Shown here piece by piece: positions 34,918 to 43,081 of a DNA stretch of 51,526 nt; within the stretch, counting starts at the first letter, position 1; each line of letters opens with the position of its first letter. The stretch is from positions 1 to 51,526 of the forward strand of contig CAMVNV010000008.1 of NCBI GenBank assembly GCA_947168935.1. Reading direction: 5' to 3'. The position numbers were made by a program, and so were the translations under genes. The notes below the pieces were generated by a model. That model worked only from the letters and a program-made list of their open reading frames with translations, was not told the origin of the DNA and made no database searches. The DNA comes from an uncultured Butyrivibrio sp. GTDB lineage: Bacteria; Bacillota; Clostridia; Lachnospirales; Lachnospiraceae.

Positions 34918-35951
34918 CAGAAATTCACCTCCTCAAATTCTTTCATGGAAGACAGTTCCTGAACTTCGAGTTTTCTGTCCTTAAGATACTGAATCATCTG
35001 AGTTCTTAAGGCTTCATCATCAGGAAGCTGAAGTACCATCTGTCCCTGTGCGGTTCCGCCAATATCTCTTGTATTAGCGAACATGATGTTCACAGGTGAC
35101 TGGAATTTAAGAACCATGTTGGCAACAACAGGTTCATATGAGGAGTTTTCTGTAAATACTATTCTGACAAGGTGATCGCCTTTCATCTCAGGTACTTCAC
35201 CTGAGCCTGATGAAAGGACAAGTCTCATAGCGGCATCAGACTGAGGATTATTAAATACATCCAGTACATTTCCAACTTCTGCTACTACGCCCCTGTCAAT
35301 AATAGCTACCTTATTACATATTTCCTGAACAACTGACATTGCGTGAGTGATAATAACGATCGTAATGCCATGTTTTTCATTTATCTTCTTAAGAAGATCA
35401 AGGACCTCACCTGTAGTTTTGGGGTCAAGGGCACTTGTTGCTTCATCGCAAAGAAGTATCTGCGGATTATTTGCAAGAGCTCTTGCAATAGCAACTCTCT
35501 GCTGCTGACCACCTGAAAGCTGTGCCGGATATGCCTTTGCCTTATCTTCAAGGCCAACTTCTTTAAGAAGTTCCATGGCCCTTTTTCTGGCATTGTGTCC
35601 CGGTACTTTATTAATTCTCATTGGAAAGCACACATTATCCAGTACTGTGCTTTGCATAAGAAGATTAAAGTGCTGGAATATCATAGCAACATCCTGCCTC
35701 TGAGCACGAAGCTGCCTGTCTGTCATCTTTCCAAGGCTCTTTCCATCTATAAAGACATCGCCTTTTGTAGGCCTTTCAAGGAAATTAAGGCATCTTACAA
35801 GTGTTGACTTTCCCGCTCCACTCATGCCAATGATGCCGAATATATCGCCTTTTTCAATGTCGAGGCTTATATCCTTTAGAGCTTCTACGGTATTATCTTT
35901 GGTCTTAAAGATCTTGCTGACTTTTTCGACCCTTATTAAAGGTTGTGACAT
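34917..35951 (-). CDS. metN: Methionine ABC transporter ATPase with NIL domain
   Basis: This 344-residue ATPase has a Walker A GMSGAGKST (42-50), the signature LSGGQQQR, Walker B ILLCDEATSALD and the switch His in IIITHAMSV. The last ~80 residues form the C-terminal NIL domain, which in E. coli MetN binds methionine and inhibits transport. It is 58 bp downstream of cysK and overlaps metI by one base, so cysK-metN-metI-metQ is a likely operon. No SAM riboswitch or T-box is visible before metN. Confidence 0.95.
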   Translation of the reverse strand: MSQPLIRVEKVSKIFKTKDNTVEALKDISLDIEKGDIFGIIGMSGAGKSTLVRCLNFLERPTKGDVFIDGKSLGKMTDRQLRAQRQDVAMIFQHFNLLMQSTVLDNVCFPMRINKVPGHNARKRAMELLKEVGLEDKAKAYPAQLSGGQQQRVAIARALANNPQILLCDEATSALDPKTTGEVLDLLKKINEKHGITIVIITHAMSVVQEICNKVAIIDRGVVAEVGNVLDVFNNPQSDAAMRLVLSSGSGEVPEMKGDHLVRIVFTENSSYEPVVANMVLKFQSPVNIMFANTRDIGGTAQGQMVLQLPDDEALRTQMIQYLKDRKLEVQELSSMKEFEEVNF

Positions 35952-36009
35952 GATTCATTCCATCCCTATATATATTTTTTCAAGAGACGAAATGAATCTG
36001 TCTCTTGAA

Positions 36010-36948
36010 TTATTTTGCTGCAAAAAGAGGTGTAGAAAGATATCTGTCTCCTGAATCAGGAAGCAGAACTACTATATTCTTACCCTTTGCTTCAGGTCTT
36101 AATGCAACCTGCTTAGCAGCCCAGAGTGCTGCACCTGAAGAAATACCAACCATGATTCCTTCATCTTTTGCAAATGCTCTGCCTGTTTCAAATGCGTTCT
36201 CGTTAGGAACTCTGATAATTTCATCAAAAATCTCTGTATTAAGAACAGAAGGAACAAAGCCGGCTCCGATACCCTGGATCTTATGAGGTCCTGGCTTCTC
36301 TCCGGAAAGAACTGCAGACGTGTCTGGCTCTACAGCAATGATCTTAATATCAGGATTCTTGCTCTTTAAGAATTCGCCTACACCGGTAAGTGTTCCACCT
36401 GTACCTACGCCAGCTACAAAATAGTCAACCTGTCCATCAGTATCTTCCCAGATCTCAGGTCCTGTTGTAGTTCTGTGAGCTGATGCATTAGCCGGGTTAT
36501 CGAACTGGGCAAGGATAATAGAATTTGGAATCTCCTTGTGAAGCTCTTCAGCCTTAGCGATCGCACCCTTCATACCCTGAACACCGTCAGTAAGCACAAG
36601 CTCAGCGCCATATGCCTGAAGGATTGTACGTCTTTCAACACTCATTGTATCAGGAAGTGTAAGAATAGCCTTATATCCTCTTGCAGCTGCTACAGAAGCA
36701 ATACCGATACCTGTATTTCCTGAAGTAGGCTCAATGATTGTTGCACCTGGTTTAATCTTACCGCTCTTTTCAGCATCTACTATCATAGCATATGCTACAC
36801 GATCTTTCACGCTTCCGGCAGGATTGAGATATTCAAGCTTTGCAATGATCTTTGCATCCTTGACATCTTCTGCCTTCTGGAAGTTTACAAGCTCAAGAAG
36901 TGGTGTGTGTCCAATAAGTTCTGTTGCTGATTTTTTAATGTTAGCCAT
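36010..36948 (-). CDS. cysK: Cysteine synthase (O-acetylserine sulfhydrylase)
   Basis: This PLP enzyme makes cysteine from O-acetylserine and sulfide. The 312-residue chain has [12 protein letters not shown] at the start, the PLP lysine in [26 protein letters not shown] for the substrate carboxylate, [16 protein letters not shown] for the phosphate, and [11 protein letters not shown] at the end, all typical of CysK. It leads the cysK-metNIQ unit under a near-consensus promoter at 37032-37060. A CysM-type enzyme is less likely, given the sequence. Confidence 0.95.
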   Translation of the reverse strand: MANIKKSATELIGHTPLLELVNFQKAEDVKDAKIIAKLEYLNPAGSVKDRVAYAMIVDAEKSGKIKPGATIIEPTSGNTGIGIASVAAARGYKAILTLPDTMSVERRTILQAYGAELVLTDGVQGMKGAIAKAEELHKEIPNSIILAQFDNPANASAHRTTTGPEIWEDTDGQVDYFVAGVGTGGTLTGVGEFLKSKNPDIKIIAVEPDTSAVLSGEKPGPHKIQGIGAGFVPSVLNTEIFDEIIRVPNENAFETGRAFAKDEGIMVGISSGAALWAAKQVALRPEAKGKNIVVLLPDSGDRYLSTPLFAAK

Positions 36949-37031
36949 AATTCATTTACTCCCTTCAACTCTTTATGTTCTCAAATTTGTTTTTCATACT
37001 ATTCATACTTGTTCAGTAGGATTATGAAGTA

Positions 37032-37060
37032 ATAATACTCTCCCGCTAGTATCATGTCAA
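37032..37060 (-). promoter_or_regulatory. Near-consensus promoter of cysK
   Basis: TTGACA, exactly 17 bp and TATTAT on the minus strand lie about 85 bp before the cysK ATG. Confidence 0.75.
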
Positions 37061-37168
37061 TAGTTTTTTTCTATAATTAAATTTTCTTTTTAAAACAGCT
37101 ACCAGAGCGGATTCCGAAAAACGACCAAAACATTCCAAAAAGTCAAGCCTTAATCTGAAATTTCTATA

Positions 37169-37177
37169 TGCTATACT
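37169..37177 (+). promoter_or_regulatory. Extended -10 of the YgjP-like gene
   Basis: TGCTATACT is a good extended -10 about 55 bp before the ATG on the plus strand. The -35 region (CTTAAT at 17 bp) is poor. Confidence 0.5.
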
Positions 37178-37232
37178 ACTTGCAGGGAGATTTTTTATAT
37201 TCAGTGGAGGAGCCTTTAAGGGTTATTGGGAT

Positions 37233-37859
37233 ATGAAAAAAATAGCAGAAGGAACTGTAACCAAGTACATTAATTATTCAGACAGATCAGGTCAGCACAG
37301 CCTTCCTGTCAGTGTCATCCGCTCAAAAAGAAAAACCGGCTTTGTAATTGTTAATACAGATGGAAGCGCCGAGCTTCGAATCCCGCTTCGCACAAGCGAT
37401 TCAGCAGTCAATGATATGCTGGAAGGCCGTGCTCAGTGGATTGTTGACAAGCACAAAGAGATGGTTGTCAAAGAGAAGGCGCTCAAAGATCTAAAGCCCA
37501 ATCTTACTGACACGCAGCGTGCTCTTATAGAGAAGAGGTATAAGAAAGCCGCTTCTGATTTTTTCCCACTTCGTGTTCAGCATTTTGAAAAGATAATGGG
37601 TGTTCGTCACAAGAAGATAGCCATAAGAGATCAAAAGACCAGATGGGGATCCTGCTCTTCAAGCGGAACTTTATCCTTTAACTGGAGGCTTATCATGGCG
37701 CCTCCGGAAGTTCTGGACTATGTTGTTGTTCATGAACTTGCACATTTTTACCACATGGACCACTCCAAGGCATTCTGGTCTACTGTTGAAAGTGTTCTGC
37801 CTGATTACGAAACACATCGCAGATGGCTCAATGAGCATGGTCAGGAACTCAGAGTCTGA
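37233..37859 (+). CDS. YgjP-type zinc metallopeptidase-like protein
   Basis: This 208-residue cytoplasmic protein belongs to the M48-like YgjP/DUF45 family. The zinc motif is VVHELAHFYHMDH, with the HExxH pair and a further His, and the conserved TRWGSCSSSGTLSFNWRL lies before it (about residues 131-150). YgjP of E. coli has been linked to UTP pyrophosphatase annotation, but the family's true substrate is uncertain. It is transcribed alone and convergent with the ROK gene. AAGGG precedes the ATG. Confidence 0.9.
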   Translation: MKKIAEGTVTKYINYSDRSGQHSLPVSVIRSKRKTGFVIVNTDGSAELRIPLRTSDSAVNDMLEGRAQWIVDKHKEMVVKEKALKDLKPNLTDTQRALIEKRYKKAASDFFPLRVQHFEKIMGVRHKKIAIRDQKTRWGSCSSSGTLSFNWRLIMAPPEVLDYVVVHELAHFYHMDHSKAFWSTVESVLPDYETHRRWLNEHGQELRV

Positions 37860-37874
37860 AATTATAAAGCAATT

Positions 37875-37907
37875 AACCCCTGCAACATATCATATGCCGC
37901 AGGGGTT
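37875..37907. terminator. Bidirectional terminator between the YgjP and ROK genes
   Basis: The nine-base stem AACCCCTGC / GCAGGGGTT is followed by TTTTATTATT on the plus strand. The arms are perfect, and the loop holds an inner CATAT/ATATG. Confidence 0.8.
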
Positions 37908-37931
37908 TTATTATTCCTCATGATCTTGTCA

Positions 37932-39083
37932 TCAGATTTCAATTCCAAATACCGCTCTTTGTAAAAATTCAGCTATTGGTCCGATATATTCTTCTGAATC
38001 TGCAAGCTTCGAATGGATAATTCGTTTCGTATCGAATGAAGCATCCAGTTTTCCTATACTTTCAATAAGCTTTTCTCTGGCACTTTTTGATCTGAACATA
38101 GGTCCATTTAAAATGATCTTTTCAGGTGAGCCTATAGCGTTGCAATTAGTGATCGCCACTGCAAAAAGATGGATCGCTTTTTCAATTTTCATCTTTTGCT
38201 CATTATCAGCCTTTTCAAATACGCTCTCAAAATTTTCAATATCAAAAGGGATAATACTGTTTAGCTTTTGGTAAGAAGCAACACTTTCAAGACAGCCTCT
38301 TTTGCCGCAGCTGCATTCATCTCCATCAAGATCAACTATCATGTGAGCTATTTCTGCAGGCTTCAGTTCCATATTTTCATACATATTACCATTAATGGTA
38401 ATGGCACCGCTTATGTCCTGTCCCCACTTAACAGCAATAAAATTATCGTTATATCTACCGTCTCCAAGCAATAGTTCTGCTCTTGCAAAAGCTTTGACAT
38501 CATTTTGAATGATAACAGGCAGACCAAGTTCTTTTCCAAGAAAAGAGCATACTTCAACAGGTCTGTCCCATATTCCATATGCTTTTACAGCTATACCTTT
38601 ATCTATATCTACTATTCCGGGGATGCCAACGCTGATACCTTTGATCTTATCCTTTATGGAAGATTTAGCTTTTTCAGAAAGTTTCCTGCAGGAATCAGCT
38701 ACTTTACCCAGAAAGGCTTCCGGCTCTATCTTATTATCAGTTGGTAGTTTTTCCGAAGAAGCCACATCACCATTTATATCTGTAAGAGTGATGAAAGTAT
38801 TAATGCGTTCTATATTAATTGAATACAAAAACAAGTTCTCGTAATTCATTGAAAGCAGAACTTTTCTTCTTCCTGCTCCCTTATGCCTCCCAGTCGTACC
38901 AACTTCTATAATAATGCCATCTCTGATAAGGGGACTTATGATCTGAGTTACAGCAGCCGGTGTCAGACCACATTCTGCTGCAATATCAACTCTTGACGCT
39001 GTCTTATGTTCACAGATGTACTGAATGATCATAGCTCTATTATAAGCTTTGACCTGTTCCATATTTATACCTGACTGGCGCAT
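37932..39083 (-). CDS. ROK-family transcriptional repressor (NagC/XylR type)
   Basis: This 383-residue regulator has an N-terminal winged helix (about 12-66; SRVDIAAECGLTPAAVTQII is the recognition region) followed by a ROK domain. The ROK zinc motif CSCGKRGCLE is intact. The glucokinase ATP motif DxGxT is absent (the strand reads SINIERINTFI), so it is a regulator and not a kinase. Its sugar effector is unknown, and no sugar gene adjoins it, so it probably acts elsewhere. A GTAT-acta-ATAC palindrome (39109-39120) next to its -10 is a candidate autoregulatory site. GGGAG precedes the ATG. Confidence 0.92.
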   Translation of the reverse strand: MRQSGINMEQVKAYNRAMIIQYICEHKTASRVDIAAECGLTPAAVTQIISPLIRDGIIIEVGTTGRHKGAGRRKVLLSMNYENLFLYSINIERINTFITLTDINGDVASSEKLPTDNKIEPEAFLGKVADSCRKLSEKAKSSIKDKIKGISVGIPGIVDIDKGIAVKAYGIWDRPVEVCSFLGKELGLPVIIQNDVKAFARAELLLGDGRYNDNFIAVKWGQDISGAITINGNMYENMELKPAEIAHMIVDLDGDECSCGKRGCLESVASYQKLNSIIPFDIENFESVFEKADNEQKMKIEKAIHLFAVAITNCNAIGSPEKIILNGPMFRSKSAREKLIESIGKLDASFDTKRIIHSKLADSEEYIGPIAEFLQRAVFGIEI

Positions 39084-39100
39084 ATTTATTCTCCCAACGA

Positions 39101-39120
39101 ATTATATAGTATTAGTATAC
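39101..39120 (-). promoter_or_regulatory. ROK gene -10 and adjacent palindrome
   Basis: A perfect TATAAT on the minus strand (39106-39101) is abutted by GTATACTAATAC (39120-39109), a four-base-arm inverted repeat. The -35 is not clear. Confidence 0.4.
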
Positions 39121-39253
39121 CCTTGTACCTGGATCAAAGTTTAGAATGAGAACTAAGAATTATCTTTTCTGTTTTTATTATCTTAAAAATATAGACAAAA
39201 AACAACAATTTATTTTATTAAGGCGTTTAATTAAAAACAAATTATAACAAAAC

Positions 39254-39955
39254 TTACAACTCTTCTACAAAACTGATGTATTCGTAATCTCTGAGTTTTT
39301 CTATAAAACCAGGTCTGTCCTTTATATTACTAACACCAACTCTTACTATAGCGATCGGGCCCTGACCTTTGATGTCACTCTTGTTGACATTAAGTTCATA
39401 GATACTTATCTCTTTCTTATGCATTTCTTCAATGAACAGTCTGACGCTCTTGGTATTTTCAAATTCTATATATAGCTCAAAATTCTTGGCATACATATGA
39501 ATCCTGTTATCTACAAGATTTAAAACTCTAAGGGTAAAGATAATGAATAAAAAGGCGATTGTTGCACCTTCTATAAAACCGATACCTGCAGCAAGACCTA
39601 CGCAGGCACATACCCACAAGCCAGCAGCTGTTGTAAGACCTCTGACCTGATTTTTACCTGTTACCAGGATGGTACCAACTCCAAGGAAGCCCACACCACT
39701 TATGACCTGAGCTCCAAGTCTGTTAATATCCCCGTTAACGCCTTGAAAAAAGATGCTTACATACTGGCTGGTAGTGCTGACCATACATGCACCAAGGCAT
39801 ACCAGAACATGGGTCTTGATACCCGCAGATCTGTTCTTCATCTCTCTGTCAATACCAACCACTGTACCTACTATAGTTGCAAATATAAACCTGATAATAA
39901 TACCTAAGATTGAAAATCCATGCGCCAACTCTAAAATCTGTGACAAAAAAGCCAT
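39254..39955 (-). CDS. MgtC/SapB-family membrane protein
   Basis: This 233-residue protein has the MgtC-type N-terminal membrane domain with about five helices (GTVVGIDREMKNRSAGIKTHV and GAQVISGVGFLGVGTILV are family signatures) and a soluble C-terminal domain (about residues 150-233) that looks ACT-like. MgtC proteins relate to magnesium or acid stress and membrane-potential control. Housekeeping homologues in clostridia are uncharacterised. I choose the ATG at 39955, because GGGAG is seven bases upstream; a start seven codons earlier is possible. It is downstream of the HD-GYP gene, with a terminator in between. Confidence 0.9.
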   Translation of the reverse strand: MAFLSQILELAHGFSILGIIIRFIFATIVGTVVGIDREMKNRSAGIKTHVLVCLGACMVSTTSQYVSIFFQGVNGDINRLGAQVISGVGFLGVGTILVTGKNQVRGLTTAAGLWVCACVGLAAGIGFIEGATIAFLFIIFTLRVLNLVDNRIHMYAKNFELYIEFENTKSVRLFIEEMHKKEISIYELNVNKSDIKGQGPIAIVRVGVSNIKDRPGFIEKLRDYEYISFVEEL

Positions 39956-39994
39956 ATTATAACTCCCTGTGATCAAATCTCAACTTTGCCATAT

Positions 39995-40027
39995 AAAAAA
40001 GTTGGGGCCATAAACCCAGGCCCCAAC
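39995..40027 (-). terminator. Terminator of the HD-GYP gene
   Basis: The perfect nine-base stem GTTGGGGCC / GGCCCCAAC is followed on the minus strand by TTTTTTAT. Confidence 0.85.
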
Positions 40028-40043
40028 CTCATAATAACATATA

Positions 40044-42272
40044 TTACCACCAAAGCACATCACTATCTGTATCCACTTTTTCAAGCCATCCTTCATGAAC
40101 CATCTCGATAAAGGCTTCAGCAAGCTCAGGATTGAACTGAGTGCCTTCGCCCTTCCTGATCTCCATAAGACAATCTTCAAGATCCATCCTTTTTCTGTAA
40201 GGTCTTGTTGAATACATAGCATCAAAAGCATCTGCAACAGATATTATCTGTGCTATCTTTGGGATTGCCTCCCCCTTAAGTCCTTCAGGATAACCTGTTC
40301 CATCATATTTTTCATGATGATAGCCTGCGCCGAGGGAAATCTCAGGAAGTGAATCAATCTCCTGCAATATCTCTTTTCCCAAAGAAGCATGTTCCTTAAC
40401 AATAGAATATTCGTCATCATCAAGTCCTGCAGGCTTATGAAGGATACGACTCGGCACTGCTATCTTGCCTATATCGTGAAGAAGGGCTATATTGTAAACC
40501 TTCTGGGCAAGCGCATCGGAATAGCCGATCTTCCTTGCCAGCTTACGTGAATACTCTGCAACTCTGAAGGAATGTCCACTGGTGTATTCGTCTTTTTTAT
40601 CGATCATCTTCGCAAAAGACATGATCATCTGGTCAAATATCTTCTGAATCGCAAATCTCTGCGCCTTCTCTTCAGCAATTTTCTGCTCTGATTGAATCAC
40701 AAGCACAAGAAGTACAATAACAAAAGCAATTATCACAAATATTATTCCGATTTCTGAATTATCCTTCAGAAAATCCTTGAAGGTATATTTGTATAGAGCA
40801 TCAGAATAGTGAGACGCTGTGTTAAGAACATAGTCCTCATCCAAAACGCTTAAACCTCTGTTTATGAGCTTTAATAAACCTTTGTTACCTATCTCGATAC
40901 CAAAGCAAATATCATCTTTGCCACTAAGCTGAACTGCGGAAAGGCCGTGAAACCTACTGTTTCTAAGCAGGTTATAGGCTCTAAGACCATTAAGGACGGT
41001 TCCATCAACCTCTTCATTTTGAACAGCTTCCATACAAGCTTCTACTGAATCATAGTACTTAAGCTCAGCATCCGGAAAAACAGCGATTGTATAGTAATAC
41101 TGAAGTCCCGAGCTCATATTTACGGCCAGGCTTTTTACGGAACCACTATCATAGTTACCTTTGTATACAAGCTCATTATTAGTTGAAACAAGAGGGCTCG
41201 ATTGGTAGATACCGTTTTCTTCAGAATAGAACAGACTTCCCTCCACAGGAAAAGCCAGATCAATAATCCCTTCGTTCATATCGGAAAGCATCTCATCATA
41301 AGATATGTATCCATGATAAGTTACTTCTATATTCGTAATGTTAAGTCCGCTTAGTATCTGAGGAATCACATCCTTAACTATACCTGTAACATTGCCCTTG
41401 GAATCTGTGTCAGAATATGGAAGCAGATCTTCTATGTAACCAACATCCAGAGTGTCATTTGCTGAAAGCCACTCTTTTTCCGGACCAGAAAAAGCAAGAC
41501 TTGAAACACTGCCAGAAAAGTACTTGTTTCTAAGGCTGTTGATATAATTAGGTTCTTCTATTGCCAGGAGATTCTGAGCCTGATTTAGTTCAAAAAGAAG
41601 ATCCTGCCTGTTTATATTTACACACAGGTAATAATCTGTAGCTCCAAAGCTGCAAAGGACCTCAACACCCTCTCTTGAATAGGTTCCGCTTCCCTCTACA
41701 GCAGCAATATCGATCTTTTTACTTTCAAAATCTTCAAAAAGTGAGGAATAATCATCGTACTTGATAATATTGGCACTTACTTTTTGTTCAAAGAGATACT
41801 GGCTTAGCGAATTAACCATTGCACTATCCAGTATGCCGATCTTCTTGCCTTCAAAAGTGGAAGGATAGGAATTTACTGTATCATCATCGTCATGCTTGAT
41901 GAGATTGTAAAGTTCGCTTCCCATAGCTTCATCCGGATAGCCGATGACACCGATTCTGTCATCCAGCATGGCGATACCGGCAAGCATGTCTATCTGTCCA
42001 TCAACAAGCTGCTTGTACAGTTCATTGTAAGTGCCATAAACATACTCATATTCCCATCCGGTATATTCAGTCAGTTTGCGATAATATTCATAAGCGTATC
42101 CTGATTTGACAGCGCCATCACTGGCGCCTTCCTGAAAGATCTCATTTTCATAGTAACCAACGCGTACGACTTTCTTATCGTCCGCTTTGACTGTAATACT
42201 ATAAAGAGAAAACATCCCTATAAAAAGACACATAAGAAAAAGCAGATATCTTTTGATCACTCCCTGTAACAT
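40044..42272 (-). CDS. HD-GYP c-di-GMP phosphodiesterase with two extracellular SBP-like sensor modules
   Basis: This 742-residue membrane receptor has an N-terminal signal/anchor (about 5-27) and two tandem family-3 solute-binding-like modules outside (about 35-255 and 275-490). A membrane helix (507-527), a short linker and a cytoplasmic HD-GYP domain (about 560-735) follow. The catalytic HD (599-600, in ALLHDIGK), a second HH (652-653) and DGTGYP (657-662) are intact, so hydrolysis of c-di-GMP to GMP is expected. The ligand is probably an amino acid or similar small molecule. The start is uncertain: a GTG at 42296 is the alternative; the ATG gives a cleaner leader but a close ribosome site. 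No diguanylate cyclase adjoins it. Confidence 0.9.
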   Translation of the reverse strand: MLQGVIKRYLLFLMCLFIGMFSLYSITVKADDKKVVRVGYYENEIFQEGASDGAVKSGYAYEYYRKLTEYTGWEYEYVYGTYNELYKQLVDGQIDMLAGIAMLDDRIGVIGYPDEAMGSELYNLIKHDDDDTVNSYPSTFEGKKIGILDSAMVNSLSQYLFEQKVSANIIKYDDYSSLFEDFESKKIDIAAVEGSGTYSREGVEVLCSFGATDYYLCVNINRQDLLFELNQAQNLLAIEEPNYINSLRNKYFSGSVSSLAFSGPEKEWLSANDTLDVGYIEDLLPYSDTDSKGNVTGIVKDVIPQILSGLNITNIEVTYHGYISYDEMLSDMNEGIIDLAFPVEGSLFYSEENGIYQSSPLVSTNNELVYKGNYDSGSVKSLAVNMSSGLQYYYTIAVFPDAELKYYDSVEACMEAVQNEEVDGTVLNGLRAYNLLRNSRFHGLSAVQLSGKDDICFGIEIGNKGLLKLINRGLSVLDEDYVLNTASHYSDALYKYTFKDFLKDNSEIGIIFVIIAFVIVLLVLVIQSEQKIAEEKAQRFAIQKIFDQMIMSFAKMIDKKDEYTSGHSFRVAEYSRKLARKIGYSDALAQKVYNIALLHDIGKIAVPSRILHKPAGLDDDEYSIVKEHASLGKEILQEIDSLPEISLGAGYHHEKYDGTGYPEGLKGEAIPKIAQIISVADAFDAMYSTRPYRKRMDLEDCLMEIRKGEGTQFNPELAEAFIEMVHEGWLEKVDTDSDVLWW

Positions 42273-42316
42273 CCTTGCAACACAACTCCCATACACATAT
42301 CTAGATATATCAACCC

Positions 42317-42344
42317 GAAAAAGAGCTTATAAATGTAAGCTCTT
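42317..42344 (-). terminator. Terminator of the tcdA-polY unit
   Basis: The nine-base perfect stem AAGAGCTTA / TAAGCTCTT with a six-base loop is followed on the minus strand by TTTTT. Confidence 0.8.
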
Positions 42345-42476
42345 ACACGAGATTGTATACTACATTCCGTAAAAAAACAATTCAAATATTCATTTTTCTT
42401 ATTATAGCTTTTTGAGATTTTTGAAACTTCGCACTGGTTGCGAAAATATGATTAAAAGAATTTGACTTCTAGTGTA

Positions 42477-42710
42477 TTATTCCCTGATATTTTTGAGCAT
42501 TTCAACTGTTTCAATATCGTCACTTGTGAGCTTAATATTTGAGATATACTCTCCTCCATTAGGATCTGTAACCTTGATCTCGATTATAGTTCCTTCTCTG
42601 ATGGCACCCTGTGTTACGCTGCCAAGAAAGGCCTGAAATTTAGGATGCTGTGTTCTGAATATATTCATTCTCTGCATAAGCTTCATCATAATAGCTGGAT
42701 TCATTCCCAT
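42477..42710 (-). CDS. Small conserved-looking protein of unknown function
   Basis: This 77-residue protein has a Met-rich helical N-terminus (about 1-20), a middle stretch FQAFLGSVTQGAIREGTIIE, and a beta-strand part ending with an acidic helix. AGGAG lies upstream of the ATG. It follows the YolD-like gene by 81 bp and precedes the terminator, so it is the last gene of the polymerase unit. I recognise no domain. It may be a partner of the polymerase or an unrelated passenger. Confidence 0.75.
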   Translation of the reverse strand: MGMNPAIMMKLMQRMNIFRTQHPKFQAFLGSVTQGAIREGTIIEIKVTDPNGGEYISNIKLTSDDIETVEMLKNIRE

Positions 42711-42791
42711 AGTTAAAACTCCTCATATCTTTTATGTCTTTTGATTTATTAGTTGTTACGATGTCGCAGGTGTTCAATTCACCTTTTGCGA

Positions 42792-43034
42792 TCATATAGT
42801 TTCATCGATGTCTTCAAGATGCTCGCCAAACTTTTCCATATCCTTTAAAAACTGGTCTTTGGCATCCTCTACAGTATCCTCATAACCAGTCAGCGCTGCA
42901 AAGGGCGAGAACTGAGCTGCCCTTTTGATCCTGTCCATGGCAGGATGCTTTAATGAAACAGGACGTTTAGCATCAATAATATCAGAATATTTTCTGATGG
43001 TTTCTTTTTCGGCTTCACTAAGTTCTCTATCCAT
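42792..43034 (-). CDS. YolD-like small protein next to a Y-family polymerase
   Basis: This 80-residue acidic protein carries the segment RIKRAAQFSPFAALTGYED, which is characteristic of YolD-like proteins of clostridia. YolD-like genes commonly accompany UmuC/UvrX-type polymerases in Firmicutes, and their structures suggest a link to UmuD-like regulation. It begins 47 bp after polY on the same strand. The exact role is unknown. Confidence 0.8.
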   Translation of the reverse strand: MDRELSEAEKETIRKYSDIIDAKRPVSLKHPAMDRIKRAAQFSPFAALTGYEDTVEDAKDQFLKDMEKFGEHLEDIDETI

Positions 43035-43081
43035 AACTTAAATCTCCAAAAAGATTTATACGCTATACTCCTTGGTTACTC

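Noticed and set aside
35952..36009. SAM riboswitch or T-box before metN
   Set aside because: The cysK-metN gap is only 58 bp and has no such structure; the region before cysK also lacks one.
42273..42296. GTG start of the HD-GYP gene at 42296
   Set aside because: Not excluded, but the ATG at 42272 gives a cleaner membrane leader; the choice changes only eight residues.
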